Assembly (NCBI GenBank): GCA_017561575.1
Contig: JAFZBS010000005.1
Span: forward strand, 1-54,494
Length of the DNA stretch: 54,494 nt
Direction: 5' to 3'
Source of the DNA: Candidatus Saccharimonadota bacterium
GTDB lineage: Bacteria > Patescibacteriota > Saccharimonadia > Saccharimonadales > Saccharimonadaceae
Shown one piece after another: positions 35,238 through 45,090 of the stretch. Made by a program: the position numbers and the translations under genes. The notes under the pieces are model-generated. The model did not search any database. It had not been told where the DNA came from and was given only the letters and a program-made list of their open reading frames with translations. Position 1 is the stretch's first letter. Every line of letters begins with the position of its first letter.

Positions 35238-36247
35238 GCACTTATTACATTTTTAAAACCAGCGCAACAAAAACCGAAATCAAAAACGCCAAAGAAACAC
35301 CAGTTCATCTTACGCCAGCACAATCCCTTCGTCTTTTTGGCACTGATTGCCTAGCAAACAAAGATATTACTCTCCTCGAAATCACACCAAAAGACGACAT
35401 TCTTTTTTCCGATATCATTAACGGACACTATTACTCTGATTGCAATCCCGAAATATCCAAACTTCTTTCTACAAGCAAAAATCTCTTCGGTTTTTCTAGT
35501 GAACATTTAAACCAAATATTAAAAGAAATTGTTAAAATTGACAAAAACGGAAATCTCTCTTTGCTTGGTGAAAACGGCTGGCCGGATTTAAAAACTCTTT
35601 TTCGCACTCTAAAAAAACTTGGTACTCACTATGTCGTTCTACGCAAATATGAAACTTTGCCAGACAGTTTTCAAGACGGCGATCACGATATAGACTTACT
35701 CTGCGGCAATTTAGCCGAAATGTTACTTATTACTGGGGCCACCAAACGCAGTGTTGGTATCAGCGGTTATCAATTGGTCATTGATAGCGAAAAAACTGAT
35801 TTTGATATCCGCTTTGTCGGCGATAATTATTATGACTCTAGTTGGGCAAACAATATCCTGTCATCACGTCAGTTTAACGTAAATGGCATTTCTGTCATGA
35901 CCAAAGAAAACCAACTTTTCTCCATCCTCTATCATTGTCTTACGCAAAAGAAATCAATTTCAAATTATTATTCCAAGGAAATCTCTAGGCTCATCAATCT
36001 AATCTTTAATAAAAACCTCCCCACCTCCACAAATGCTCTCCTGGATCTGCTTGCAAGCTTCATGAAATCCCACGCCTATACATGCCCCAAACCTAGAGAC
36101 GCTTCCGTCATTCAAAATAAAGCAAATATTAAAATTATTAAGCGTAAACTCGGCAAGCAAAATGAGCTGCTAAGAAATATCTATATTAAAACGCCAAGCA
36201 AAATCCGAAACAAACTCCCCGGCACCCAGAAATTCTACAAATCATAA
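35234..36247 (+). CDS. Nucleotidyltransferase-like protein of the polymer locus, role unknown
   Basis: 337 aa, soluble. Residues 125-210 look like a minimal nucleotidyltransferase fold: HYVVLRKYETLPDSF, then DGDHDIDLLCGN with the spaced acidic residues DxD, and TDFDIRFVGDNYYDSSW as the third acidic strand. Similar stand-alone domains occur in capsule and teichoic-acid loci, where some add phospho-groups to sugars. The N-terminal 110 residues and the basic C-terminus (IRNKLPGTQKFYKS) are not recognised. Overlaps the flippase stop by 4 bp. The nucleotidyltransferase assignment is moderate; the substrate is open. Confidence 0.7.
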   Translation: MSTYYIFKTSATKTEIKNAKETPVHLTPAQSLRLFGTDCLANKDITLLEITPKDDILFSDIINGHYYSDCNPEISKLLSTSKNLFGFSSEHLNQILKEIVKIDKNGNLSLLGENGWPDLKTLFRTLKKLGTHYVVLRKYETLPDSFQDGDHDIDLLCGNLAEMLLITGATKRSVGISGYQLVIDSEKTDFDIRFVGDNYYDSSWANNILSSRQFNVNGISVMTKENQLFSILYHCLTQKKSISNYYSKEISRLINLIFNKNLPTSTNALLDLLASFMKSHAYTCPKPRDASVIQNKANIKIIKRKLGKQNELLRNIYIKTPSKIRNKLPGTQKFYKS

Positions 36248-36257
36248 CCACTCATGT

Positions 36258-36263
36258 TATAAT
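36258..36263 (+). promoter_or_regulatory. -10 element of the LCP gene
   Basis: TATAAT (TGTTATAATTATT) 9 nt before ATG 36273; near-leaderless. It supports this ATG as the real start although the frame breaks downstream. Confidence 0.55.
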
Positions 36264-36272
36264 TATTAAATA

Positions 36273-37939
36273 ATGGGTATTCCTATCAAACAAATCGAAC
36301 CACAGCTGATTTCTGATTTTGTTCCCGTCAAAAAAAGAAAAAAACTGAATCCGCACCAGAGCTTCCAAAACCTACAAAACTCAAACCTCAGCCAGAAAAA
36401 ATTCAAATTAAACCCAAAAAACCAATCCTAGCTCTTATCGCCGCCTTTTTCTACTTTGTCTTTCTTTTGTCTGCTCTTACAGTTTGCGGCACCATCATTT
36501 GGCTCTCCATTCTCCCACTAAAATACCTGTCCGTCGTGATAGCCTTCATCATCATTCTTGCCGCCATTCTCGGATATTTTACTTTCAAAAGACCTTCCAC
36601 TAAAAAAACCAAGAAAAAATCAAAAAAGCACACCAAAGCCAAATCCACCAAAGGCAAAGCAAGTGTCAAAACTAAAACCGGCCACCTTACCAAGATAATC
36701 TGCATCTTTTTCGATTTACTTTTTACAGCCATACTAGGCATTATTTATGTTTATCTAAACCATACTATCGGTTTCATGGATTCTATTCAGGCCTCAGAAT
36801 ATCAAATCGACAATTATTACATTCTCGTTAAAAAAACCTCCCGCTTTACTACGCTCGAAGAATTAAACGGCCACAGCGTCGCCGTCTACGATGATGGCAG
36901 TGAAAATTATGAAAAAGCCTTCGGTATGCTCAAAGAAAAAGTTTCTCTCACCGCCACCGACTGGGGCAGCGTTACAAACGCCGTAAACGCCACCATCAAT
37001 GGTTCTTCTGATTCTCTATTTATCAAAAGTTCCCTTACCGAATCACTCTCTGAGTTTATGGATAATTTCTCAATCGACAATTTCAACATTTTAGATACCA
37101 TCGAAATCAAAACCGAAATTACCACCACCGCTGATAGTAATATTAATATTTCCGAAGATTCCTTTAATATATTCATCAGCGGTATCGACACCTACGGTAC
37201 TATTTCTACCGTCGCAAGAAGCGACGTCAATATGATTGTCACCGTCAACCCACGCACACACACCGTATTACTTACTAGCATCCCACGCGATTTCTACGTC
37301 CAGCTTCATGGCACCACCGGTCTCAAAGACAAACTCACCCACGCCGGTCTGTATGGCATCAATATGTCAATTAATACCATCCAGGATTTATTTGGTATCA
37401 AAATCGATTATTATATTCGTGTCAACTTTGACTCCACCATCAAGCTAATCGATGCTCTTGGCGGTATAGATATCACTCCAGATTTCACTTTCTCAAGAAA
37501 AACCAACGGTATTTACTGTTCATACGAAAAAGGTCGCGTCAACCATCTCGATGGTTTCTGTGCGCTACGCTACGCTCGCGAACGCAAAGCTTATGGCGCT
37601 GGCGATTTACATCGCATTCAAAATCAACAAGAAGTCCTCGTCGCAATTATCGACAAGCTCACATCTTCCAAAGTTCTTCTTGCTAGATATACCGATATTT
37701 TATCTTCCCTAAGCGGCACCCTCGAGACCAACATCCCCAGCAGCCAAATCTACAAGCTCGTCAACAATCAACTCGACACCATGCCTTCCTGGAAAATTGA
37801 GCGTATCGCCACTACCGGCACCCATATTGACGCCCCAACTTACACATTCGGCTCACAACTTCTCTACGTTTTTGTCCCAGATATGGAAAGTGTGGCTAAA
37901 GCCGCTAAAAAGATTGAAGCCGTCATGTCTGCAAACTAA
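36273..37939 (+). CDS. LytR-CpsA-Psr (LCP) family polymer-attachment enzyme, frameshifted near its start
   Basis: The LCP domain is clear: IFISGIDTYGTISTVARSDV, VNPRTHTVLLTSIPRDFYV, INMSINTIQDLFGIKIDYYI, LIDALGGIDI, CALRYARERKAYGAGDLHRI and QNQQEVL. LCP enzymes attach wall polymers from lipid carriers to peptidoglycan outside the cell. Three membrane helices precede it. The main frame has no good start: it opens after a TGA near 36318 and first offers TTG at 36467, inside a membrane helix. A promoter-supported ATG at 36273 begins MGIPIKQIEPQLISDFVPVK in another frame, and a -1 shift (or one extra A) at the A7 run 36340-36346 joins both into one sensible protein of about 555 aa. Confidence 0.8.
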
Positions 37940-38002
37940 ACATTGTAATATGTAATTGTTATGCTATAATAAAAACATAATATTATAAAATAAAAACATA
38001 AA

Positions 38003-38986
38003 ATGGATATCGCATTACAAATTGTTTTACTAATCGTCGGCTTTGTAATTCTAATCAAAGGCGCAGATTGGTTAATTGACGGCGCATCAAGCACCGCCTC
38101 GCACTTCAAAGTTAGCAAACTATTAATTGGGCTCACCATTATCGCTTTTGGTACCGGCGCACCAGAACTCGCCGTTTCAATTTCTTCACTTCTCAGTGGT
38201 ACTACTGATATGCTCCTTGGCAACGTTATTGGTAGCAATATATTAAATATATTATTACTTATTGGTATCGCCGCAGTTATCAAGCCAATTCGCGTCAAAA
38301 AGGATACTGTTAGCAAAGAGCTCCCTTTGCTACTCTTAATTTCTACTATTCTCATCGTTCTTTTCCTTGACACCCTCCTCATGAACGCTGACGCCAACAC
38401 CATTTCTCGCGCCGACGGCATTATTTGTCTACTTTGTTTCTCAATTTTCCTATTCTATATCATTTCCATGGCTCGCAAAAATCGCAAAGCAAAAAAAGAA
38501 GTCGAAAAACCCAAATTCAAACTTGGCATTTCCCTTCTTCTGGTAGTAATAGGCCTAGCGGGTGTTGTCGGCGGCGCCGAACTCGTTGTGACATCTGCTT
38601 CTACCATCGCAAGTGCCATGGGTGTGTCAGATCGCATCATCGCACTTACCATCGTCGCCTTCGGCACGTCACTCCCAGAACTTATCACCACTATCAAAGC
38701 CGCCAAACGTGGCGAAAACGAACTCTTGATTGGCAATATTATTGGTAGTAATATATTTAATATTTGTATAGTACTCGGGCTCCCCGTTACTCTTTTTGGT
38801 ACCGTCACACCAAAAAGCTTTGAGCTAATTGATATAGTCATGTTAGTTGGCTCAGCCGCAATACTACTCCTCGTTTCCCGCAGTGGCCGTAAAATCACCC
38901 GTGGCGAAGGTGCACTCATGCTTACGACATTTGCCCTATATTACGGCTTTCTCGTCTTCACGACGATTTCGGCTCTTCCTAACTGA
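38003..38986 (+). CDS. Calcium/sodium antiporter, CaCA family (YrbG-like)
   Basis: 327 aa with about ten membrane helices in two inverted halves. Each half carries the alpha-repeat: AFGTGAPELAVSISSLLSG with GNVIGSNILNILLLIG, and AFGTSLPELITTIKAAKRG with GNIIGSNIFNICIVLG. The glutamate in (A/L)PEL and the GSN motifs line the ion site. Length and arrangement are normal for bacterial K+-independent exchangers. Exports Ca2+ in exchange for Na+ or H+. Its -10 is likely TGCTATAAT at 37965-37970, about 30 nt upstream; it does not belong to the LCP operon. Confidence 0.94.
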   Translation: MDIALQIVLLIVGFVILIKGADWLIDGASSTASHFKVSKLLIGLTIIAFGTGAPELAVSISSLLSGTTDMLLGNVIGSNILNILLLIGIAAVIKPIRVKKDTVSKELPLLLLISTILIVLFLDTLLMNADANTISRADGIICLLCFSIFLFYIISMARKNRKAKKEVEKPKFKLGISLLLVVIGLAGVVGGAELVVTSASTIASAMGVSDRIIALTIVAFGTSLPELITTIKAAKRGENELLIGNIIGSNIFNICIVLGLPVTLFGTVTPKSFELIDIVMLVGSAAILLLVSRSGRKITRGEGALMLTTFALYYGFLVFTTISALPN

Positions 38987-39015
38987 GTCAGTTTATGATA
39001 CAATTATTCCAAGGT

Positions 39016-39089
39016 GGTGCTTTGGCGGAGTGGTTACGCAGCGGTCTGCAAAACCGCGTACACCGGTTCAATTCCGGTAGGCACCTCCA
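39016..39089 (+). tRNA. tRNA-Cys (GCA)
   Basis: 74 nt with encoded CCA. Acceptor GGTGCTT/AGGCACC, anticodon stem GCGGT/ACCGC with loop CTGCAAA, anticodon GCA, T-arm ACCGG-TTCAATT-CCGGT, discriminator T as expected for Cys. Its end lies 12 bp from the stop of the convergent giant surface gene. Confidence 0.95.
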
Positions 39090-39100
39090 TTTTTAAAGCA

Positions 39101-42100
39101 TTATTTCAAAATACACCGTACTGCATTACCATAGAAAGGATCCACTGTCCCATAAGAATAAACATGCCCAGCATCAGAATGGAAAGTACTAGCGGGATTA
39201 TAACGATCAGTCGTATCGACGGAAGTCGTCCAATAAAGAATAAAATCATAAAATGAACCCGCCAAGTAATACTTTGAAAGTGGCAATGATAGCTTAACCT
39301 GAACGCTATTTGGATCATCAGCAGACATTGACTCGCCGACCATCACGCTGGTCGAACAAGCCGAACCCTTAATCGCAGTACAAAGATAATAAAAAGTCGA
39401 ATATCCTGGCATCCCCCAATTGGCTGGACATAAATCACCCAAAACTACACCTGTACCACCAGTAGGAGTACCACAATAACTACCAGCCGTCGCCGCACAA
39501 TAATTATAATTAACACCTCCCCTGTTTTGCCCCAAACCGAAGGCACCCATAGAATACCCAGATGGAACTCTTACATGCATTGGAACAAAGGCTTCATTAA
39601 CCTGACTGGTATTAATAAATGGTATATTCCTATCTTTTTGAGTTGTCCAAGTCTCTCCCGTCCATGAATTTTTCAACGTTGCGAGCGATGTGCTATCAAT
39701 ATTAGTATTACTCGTCGTAAGACCGTTCATCACAGTAGAATTGCTAATATCAAGAGCTAGGCTATCTAGCATCCAACAATTTCCATCTGCTAATTGTTGT
39801 ATCCAGTAAATCCTATTGTCGCGCGTATCGTATGCCGGTCTGGCCGTCGTAGTACAGCTTGAAGATGTCACATTCTGCATCGTAAGCGATACGGACTGTC
39901 CAGTAAGCGTAATTGTAGCATTACCAGTCACAGTATAACCAGTATTTTGGTAGTTTTGATTTACGAATGAACCCGCAGTAGCAGACCAAGAAGAGAATGC
40001 GTATCTCGTACCATAATTACCATAGATATGATAGGTCCCCGCTCGGGCTTTTGTTGTCTGATTATTAGTGTATGCCACGCCGTCAAACACAATGTTACTA
40101 GCATTTGATGTCTTAAATGTGATTGTATAACCCGGGTCAAGAATACACCTTACGGAATAACCATAATAGCGAGGGTGATTAGTATTCGCCGGAAAGACGC
40201 CACTGGACCTATTAAATAGAATATACATATAATTCGGTTGGTTTCTCGTTGAAGACAAGAAATAACCGTACTGGCCGTAACTACCAGAACCGTTGTTGAA
40301 GTTGCCTGATAGAGGAACGGACAAAGTATTACGATATAGTGCATCATCACTATTTATGGTAGAAGTTGTATAAAGAGCAGAATACTCACCAGCACTGCCA
40401 CCCGTAGGCATTCTCCACCCAGCCGGACATACGTCATAATAATTATCACCATCAGGTGTCCCACCACTCGAAGAACCATCACCAAAGCAATAGTAGCCCA
40501 CGCTAGCAGCACAATAGTTATAATAGACACCAATTTTACCCTGTCCTAATCCATAAGCCCCCTCATTTGTGCCAGTATAATTCTCTGCGGAAGATGGCCT
40601 TAAAGTGACACTCTTATAGGTAGCACTAGAAAGTGGCCGAGAATAGCTATATGAAGATGTCCAGTTTGCATTAGTAGCCGTCGGAAAACGATCCGAAGTA
40701 GTACCACCACCATTCTTAAAGTAATTCAACGCATCAGCATATAGATTGGTATTGCTAGTAGACAACGAATTCACGATAGACGAATCAGTAAGATCTAGTG
40801 CAAGGTTGTCTAGCATCCAACAGTTACCATCTGGTAGTTGCTGCACCCAGTATACAGAATTATCACGATTATCATAGACTGGGCGAGCGGTAGTAGTACA
40901 GTTAGATGTAGATAAGTTCTGCATTGCAGTATTTACATATTGTCCAGTTAGGGTGATAGTAGCATCGCCAGTGACGGTGAAGGCAGTATTTTGGTAATTT
41001 TGGTTTTCAAAGGTACCAGCCGTAGTAGACCAGGACGAGAATGCATACCTTGTACCATAATTGCCATAAATATGGAACTTTTTGCCAGTCGCTTCGCCTG
41101 CAGATATCGTAAGCGTCTGTCCATCTGTATAAGTTACGCCGTTAAAGACAATTCCAGTAGCATTATTGGTTCTAAAGGTGATCGTATAAATTGGCATTAA
41201 ACACCTAACGCTTAAGCCGTAATTTAAATGTTCAAAACTATTAGGCGAAACACTATACGCAGATACATGAAGATCATACGCATCCATAACATTGCGCCCA
41301 GTAGAAGACCAGAAAGAACCATTGTTACCGCGATTAGCAGCCATACCACCATTAAAGCGACCTGATAATGGCGTAGATAAAACATCACGAAAAGTAGCAT
41401 TATTACTATTAATTGCAGCATTTGTATAGAGGGCATTGTACTCGCCAGAGCTACCACCAGTAGGCATACGCCAGCCAGCTGGACAGACGTCATAAATACT
41501 ATTGCTATAAGTATTACCAGCCGAAGTTCCATTACCAAAACAATAGTAACCTACGCTAGCAGCACAGTAATTATAATATGCGCCAATCTTGCCTTGTCCG
41601 AAACCATAAGCCCCCTTAAGAAGACTTGTGGAACTTGTTGCATCAGACGGCATCGCCACACTATTTTTTTCATTCATATAAGTAAGTGGCTGAGAATAAC
41701 TGTCAATAGAGCCGAATGTACCGTAGGCGGCTGTTGGATAGCGATCAGAAGTTGTGCCACTACCATCTTTGAATTTGGCGAGTGAGGTAGAGTCTAGGTT
41801 GGTATTAGTATTAGACAAACCATCTACAATAGTAGAGTCCGTAAGATCTAATGCCATATTGTCTAGCATCCAGCACTTACCATCCGGTAGTTTCTGTACC
41901 CAGTAGACAGTATTGTCGCGAGTATCGTAAACTGGTCTCGCAGTAGTAGTACAGTTTGCAGCAGACAAGTTTTGAATCGCAACAGTAACTTGTTGGCTAG
42001 CTAGAGTAATTGTAGCACTACCAGTAACAGTATAGGCTGTATTCTGGTAGTTGGAGTTTTCTAGTGTACCAGCCGTAATAGTCCAGGAAGAGAAAGCATA

Positions 42101-43204
42101 TTTTGTAGCATAATTACCATAAATATGATATGGGCTAGTTGCCTCACTCGCCCTCACCGTCCTAGTCTGATTGTTGGTGTAAGCTACGCCATCAAAGACT
42201 ATATTGGTAACATTGGCACCGGTCACAAAGGTCAACGTATAAATGCTGTCCCACATTGCATAAAGTGTAGGATTATTAGCAACAGTTTGATCTATGCCGA
42301 AGTTTAAATTTGTACCATCACCATCAGGATTATAAATAGTACCATCACATGTGTCGTAGCCATTAGCGGTAGTAACTGTTCCAAAACACCAACCTAGAAA
42401 ACTATAGCCTGTACGAACTGGGACGAGATTACTGAGTGCGATATTAGTAGCTGAAGCATCACCAGATTGATTAGCTGGCATATTGGTGACGGTATCAGTA
42501 GTGTTTTTATCGTATGTAATAGTATAAGTAATCGTATTTGCTACGAATTCTAGAATGAAGGTATCATTAGCATAAGTACCAGAAGGACTATTATAGTCTG
42601 CCCTAAAGCCTAATCCTATAGTGTAATCATCGGCATTGTCTACACCATTGCTACTGTTAGCAGAAGATGTGGCTCTAAGCGTAGCAGCATTCACACTAGT
42701 AGGAGCAGGATAATAGGTAGTAGTGTTAGCAGCAGAATTATAATAACTTGGTATATAGCCCCATCTATTATTCAATGCTTGACCCGCTGCATCACTAGAT
42801 GAGAAGATTGCTTCTGTCGTAGAGCTTGATATAGTACTAATATTATGGCTGTTTCCATCCGTGAGCGTGGTATTGCTACCTGTAGAAGTCATAGTCAATG
42901 TATAGCCAGTATAATTATTAGTACTAATACTAAAGGCTGCTTTCTCACTACTAGATGATGTAGCAAAAGTACCAGTAGGAGAACCCATAGCGAGACTAAC
43001 CGAAGCTACTGGATTAGTGCTAGTAAAAGTAAGTGTAGAAGCAGTAGGCGTGCCAGCAGTAGCGTTAGCGGTGTCTGTAATATTATATAAAGGTACAAAT
43101 ACGGCAAATAATAATGCCACTAAACAAAGACAAGCCAAAAAAGAACAAAACCTTAAGACATTTTGATTAAATCTAAGCCAGACTTTTGTTTTTCCAATAA
43201 ACAC
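39101..43204 (-). CDS. Giant surface protein with three FISUMP domains
   Basis: 1367 aa, GTG start at 43204 with GGAGG upstream and TATAAT at 43228-43233. Export segment about 18-40 (CSFLACLCLVALLFAVFVPL). Residues 45-250 are a Thr/Ser-rich beta region, 252-325 an InlB-type repeat (RTGYSFLGW, LYAMW). Then a unit repeated three times: a beta module (FHIYGNYGTRYAFSSW, QNTAFTVTGDATITLTGQ) followed by a FISUMP domain (DGKCWMLDNMALDLTDS, YYNYCAASVGYYCFG, VCPAGWRMPTGG, SVRCL). Cysteines are conserved between units and may be paired. Related to the array at the left edge but not close. Probably a large adhesin; convergent with tRNA-Cys. Confidence 0.9.
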   Translation of the reverse strand: MFIGKTKVWLRFNQNVLRFCSFLACLCLVALLFAVFVPLYNITDTANATAGTPTASTLTFTSTNPVASVSLAMGSPTGTFATSSSSEKAAFSISTNNYTGYTLTMTSTGSNTTLTDGNSHNISTISSSTTEAIFSSSDAAGQALNNRWGYIPSYYNSAANTTTYYPAPTSVNAATLRATSSANSSNGVDNADDYTIGLGFRADYNSPSGTYANDTFILEFVANTITYTITYDKNTTDTVTNMPANQSGDASATNIALSNLVPVRTGYSFLGWCFGTVTTANGYDTCDGTIYNPDGDGTNLNFGIDQTVANNPTLYAMWDSIYTLTFVTGANVTNIVFDGVAYTNNQTRTVRASEATSPYHIYGNYATKYAFSSWTITAGTLENSNYQNTAYTVTGSATITLASQQVTVAIQNLSAANCTTTARPVYDTRDNTVYWVQKLPDGKCWMLDNMALDLTDSTIVDGLSNTNTNLDSTSLAKFKDGSGTTSDRYPTAAYGTFGSIDSYSQPLTYMNEKNSVAMPSDATSSTSLLKGAYGFGQGKIGAYYNYCAASVGYYCFGNGTSAGNTYSNSIYDVCPAGWRMPTGGSSGEYNALYTNAAINSNNATFRDVLSTPLSGRFNGGMAANRGNNGSFWSSTGRNVMDAYDLHVSAYSVSPNSFEHLNYGLSVRCLMPIYTITFRTNNATGIVFNGVTYTDGQTLTISAGEATGKKFHIYGNYGTRYAFSSWSTTAGTFENQNYQNTAFTVTGDATITLTGQYVNTAMQNLSTSNCTTTARPVYDNRDNSVYWVQQLPDGNCWMLDNLALDLTDSSIVNSLSTSNTNLYADALNYFKNGGGTTSDRFPTATNANWTSSYSYSRPLSSATYKSVTLRPSSAENYTGTNEGAYGLGQGKIGVYYNYCAASVGYYCFGDGSSSGGTPDGDNYYDVCPAGWRMPTGGSAGEYSALYTTSTINSDDALYRNTLSVPLSGNFNNGSGSYGQYGYFLSSTRNQPNYMYILFNRSSGVFPANTNHPRYYGYSVRCILDPGYTITFKTSNASNIVFDGVAYTNNQTTKARAGTYHIYGNYGTRYAFSSWSATAGSFVNQNYQNTGYTVTGNATITLTGQSVSLTMQNVTSSSCTTTARPAYDTRDNRIYWIQQLADGNCWMLDSLALDISNSTVMNGLTTSNTNIDSTSLATLKNSWTGETWTTQKDRNIPFINTSQVNEAFVPMHVRVPSGYSMGAFGLGQNRGGVNYNYCAATAGSYCGTPTGGTGVVLGDLCPANWGMPGYSTFYYLCTAIKGSACSTSVMVGESMSADDPNSVQVKLSLPLSKYYLAGSFYDFILYWTTSVDTTDRYNPASTFHSDAGHVYSYGTVDPFYGNAVRCILK

Positions 43205-43227
43205 TTATATAACCTCCAATACCTACC

Positions 43228-43233
43228 ATTATA
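43228..43233 (-). promoter_or_regulatory. -10 element of the giant FISUMP gene
   Basis: TATAAT (GCTATATAATGG on the minus strand), about 24 nt before the GTG start; leader carries GGAGG. Confidence 0.55.
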
Positions 43234-43262
43234 TAGCATATTATTTTAAAGCACAAGCATTA

Positions 43263-44237
43263 TTATAATTTAATTAGCGGCTTTTTCGTCTTAGCAAGCA
43301 CCCCCGCCTTTTCAATCAAGGCACCTACCTTTTCATGCTCTTCTTTTTGTTTTTCAGCCGTAAATGCCGCCTGCTGCCTTCTCAAATCACCGTAAAATCC
43401 CGTCCCCCTCGCCGCATTCCAAAACAAATCTTCACACGGCACATCTTTATAATGCCACGGTTTATTAAACAGATTAAAATGCACCAACTTCGTATCCTTC
43501 GGGAGCTTTTTCTGCGGCTCAGCATTCCACTCCGCACCAAAATAACGTATTTTTCCTCTTAAAATCACGTTTGCATAATCCTGATCTGGTGCCACCAAAT
43601 CCGCATCGTACTTTTGAATCAGTTTTATCATCGTAGATAAATATTTCATCTTACGCATCTTTTTTAAGTCCATCAGCATCACCCCGTCATTCACATACTC
43701 ATCGTGTGGCACCCCTACCGCCTTGTCTACATAATCCCGAAACTCTGGCACCATCGTCACCTTTGGGTCCACCATCGCCGCAATCACTTCCGTTTCGCTA
43801 AGCTCCATATCAAACAACTCCCCGATATCCCCCCTGAGGATCGTATCGCTATCAATATATACCGCCTTCTCATACATTGGAAAAAGCCGCGGAATAAAAA
43901 ACCTATAATAATACACCGCTAGTGAAAAGAAATCCCCTGCCCCTTTTTGACGCCTTGTACAATACGCCACAATTACTCTCAGATATAAGTTGTGTGATAT
44001 CTTCTTAAACTGAATTGCCATATTTTTTGTCACCAAACTTCGGAGTCTAATCCGACTTGATAAGCTTAATCCATCATGCAAAATAATCACCCGATAATAC
44101 CGATCTTTATTAGATTTTTGTTCCAAAGAATGAATCGCCGCCGCCGCATATGGAGCATAGGCATTATTAATCGCAAGAAACACCGGCACAACTTTTGTCA
44201 GCGGATTCAAAGGTTTACCTGTTGCAAAAATACTCAT
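43263..44237 (-). CDS. GT8 family glycosyltransferase
   Basis: 324 aa, retaining GT-A enzyme of the LPS galactosyl/glucosyltransferase (LgtC/RfaJ-like) type. Opening VPVFLAINNAYAPYAAAAIH, metal motif YIDSDTILRGDIGELF (DxD at about 127-129), NDGVMLMDLKKM and the donor/His block LVHFNLFNKPWHY. The C-terminus is basic and coiled. It overlaps the end of the acyltransferase gene as ATGA, and a second GT8 lies just upstream, so the three genes likely decorate a glycolipid or polymer. Confidence 0.92.
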   Translation of the reverse strand: MSIFATGKPLNPLTKVVPVFLAINNAYAPYAAAAIHSLEQKSNKDRYYRVIILHDGLSLSSRIRLRSLVTKNMAIQFKKISHNLYLRVIVAYCTRRQKGAGDFFSLAVYYYRFFIPRLFPMYEKAVYIDSDTILRGDIGELFDMELSETEVIAAMVDPKVTMVPEFRDYVDKAVGVPHDEYVNDGVMLMDLKKMRKMKYLSTMIKLIQKYDADLVAPDQDYANVILRGKIRYFGAEWNAEPQKKLPKDTKLVHFNLFNKPWHYKDVPCEDLFWNAARGTGFYGDLRRQQAAFTAEKQKEEHEKVGALIEKAGVLAKTKKPLIKL

Positions 44238-45064
44238 TTTTTCGCCTTCTTTTTATACTCAAAATAATCATAAGTACTATTTTTACTATTCTTCACCAGA
44301 CTATTATACGCCTCTTCGGCTAATTTCGCCCGATTTTCGTCTTCAGATAACTTCGGATCTGGCCAAAACGGACCATCCACATAAATATCCATCCTCGGCA
44401 AATCGCCCTTCTTTTTATTCTTGCGTTTATGATAGGTCGTCGTCATCGTAAAAATCGGCAGATTATTTCGCACCGCATATTTAAAACTTCGGTCACCCGC
44501 TGGAAACTTTCTCACCCCAGTATAATATGGCCAAACGTGTGCCTCCGGATAAATCACCAGTACCTTTTTTTGCGCCAATCTCTTATCAACTGCATCATTG
44601 AACGCCTTTTTCTCGTCAGTCGTCTTGCCAAGTGGCAACCCACCGATATACGGCAAAACTTTCCCAATTCCTGGAATCTTCAAATTAACCGGCGAAATAA
44701 TCGTAAAAATCCGTCTATCTGCCGCAAGCGCCGGCCCAAACACGTCATGAAACGGATTGGTATGATTTGCGTAAATCACATAGCCCTTCCCCCGTGCCGC
44801 CTTTAGCTTCTCTCGCCCATAAAACTTCGCCTTCCAATATCCTCTCTCGTAATACTGTCCAAACAATTTAAAAATCCGAAACAGCGCCGCCGAGTACATT
44901 TTTACAAATGGGTTCTTCGGAATAAACTCATACCCCTCCGGCAACCCCACCTCAACTTTTTTTTCCTGCTCGTCAGTCTTGATTGGGTCATCTTCTTCCG
45001 AAACATAATAAAACACTCGCTCTTCTTTTGGGATATCCTTCTGGAATAACTCTGCTTTTGCCAT
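44234..45064 (-). CDS. PlsC-like 1-acylglycerol-phosphate/glycolipid acyltransferase
   Basis: 276 aa, LPLAT superfamily; moves fatty acyl chains to lipid acceptors at the membrane. The catalytic block is YANHTNPFHDVFGPALA, where the usual NHxxxxD is one residue longer (H-5x-D) unless the second His is used. The second block YPEAHVWPYYTG stands for the usual EGTR-type motif. GDRSFKYAVRNNLPIFTMTT follows as block III. RBS AGGAG before ATG 45064. Located between two GT8 genes, so a glycolipid acyl acceptor is as plausible as lysophosphatidate. The superfamily is sure; the substrate is not. Confidence 0.85.
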   Translation of the reverse strand: MAKAELFQKDIPKEERVFYYVSEEDDPIKTDEQEKKVEVGLPEGYEFIPKNPFVKMYSAALFRIFKLFGQYYERGYWKAKFYGREKLKAARGKGYVIYANHTNPFHDVFGPALAADRRIFTIISPVNLKIPGIGKVLPYIGGLPLGKTTDEKKAFNDAVDKRLAQKKVLVIYPEAHVWPYYTGVRKFPAGDRSFKYAVRNNLPIFTMTTTYHKRKNKKKGDLPRMDIYVDGPFWPDPKLSEDENRAKLAEEAYNSLVKNSKNSTYDYFEYKKKAKK

Positions 45065-45090
45065 AAATAACTCCTAGTACTACTAGTATA

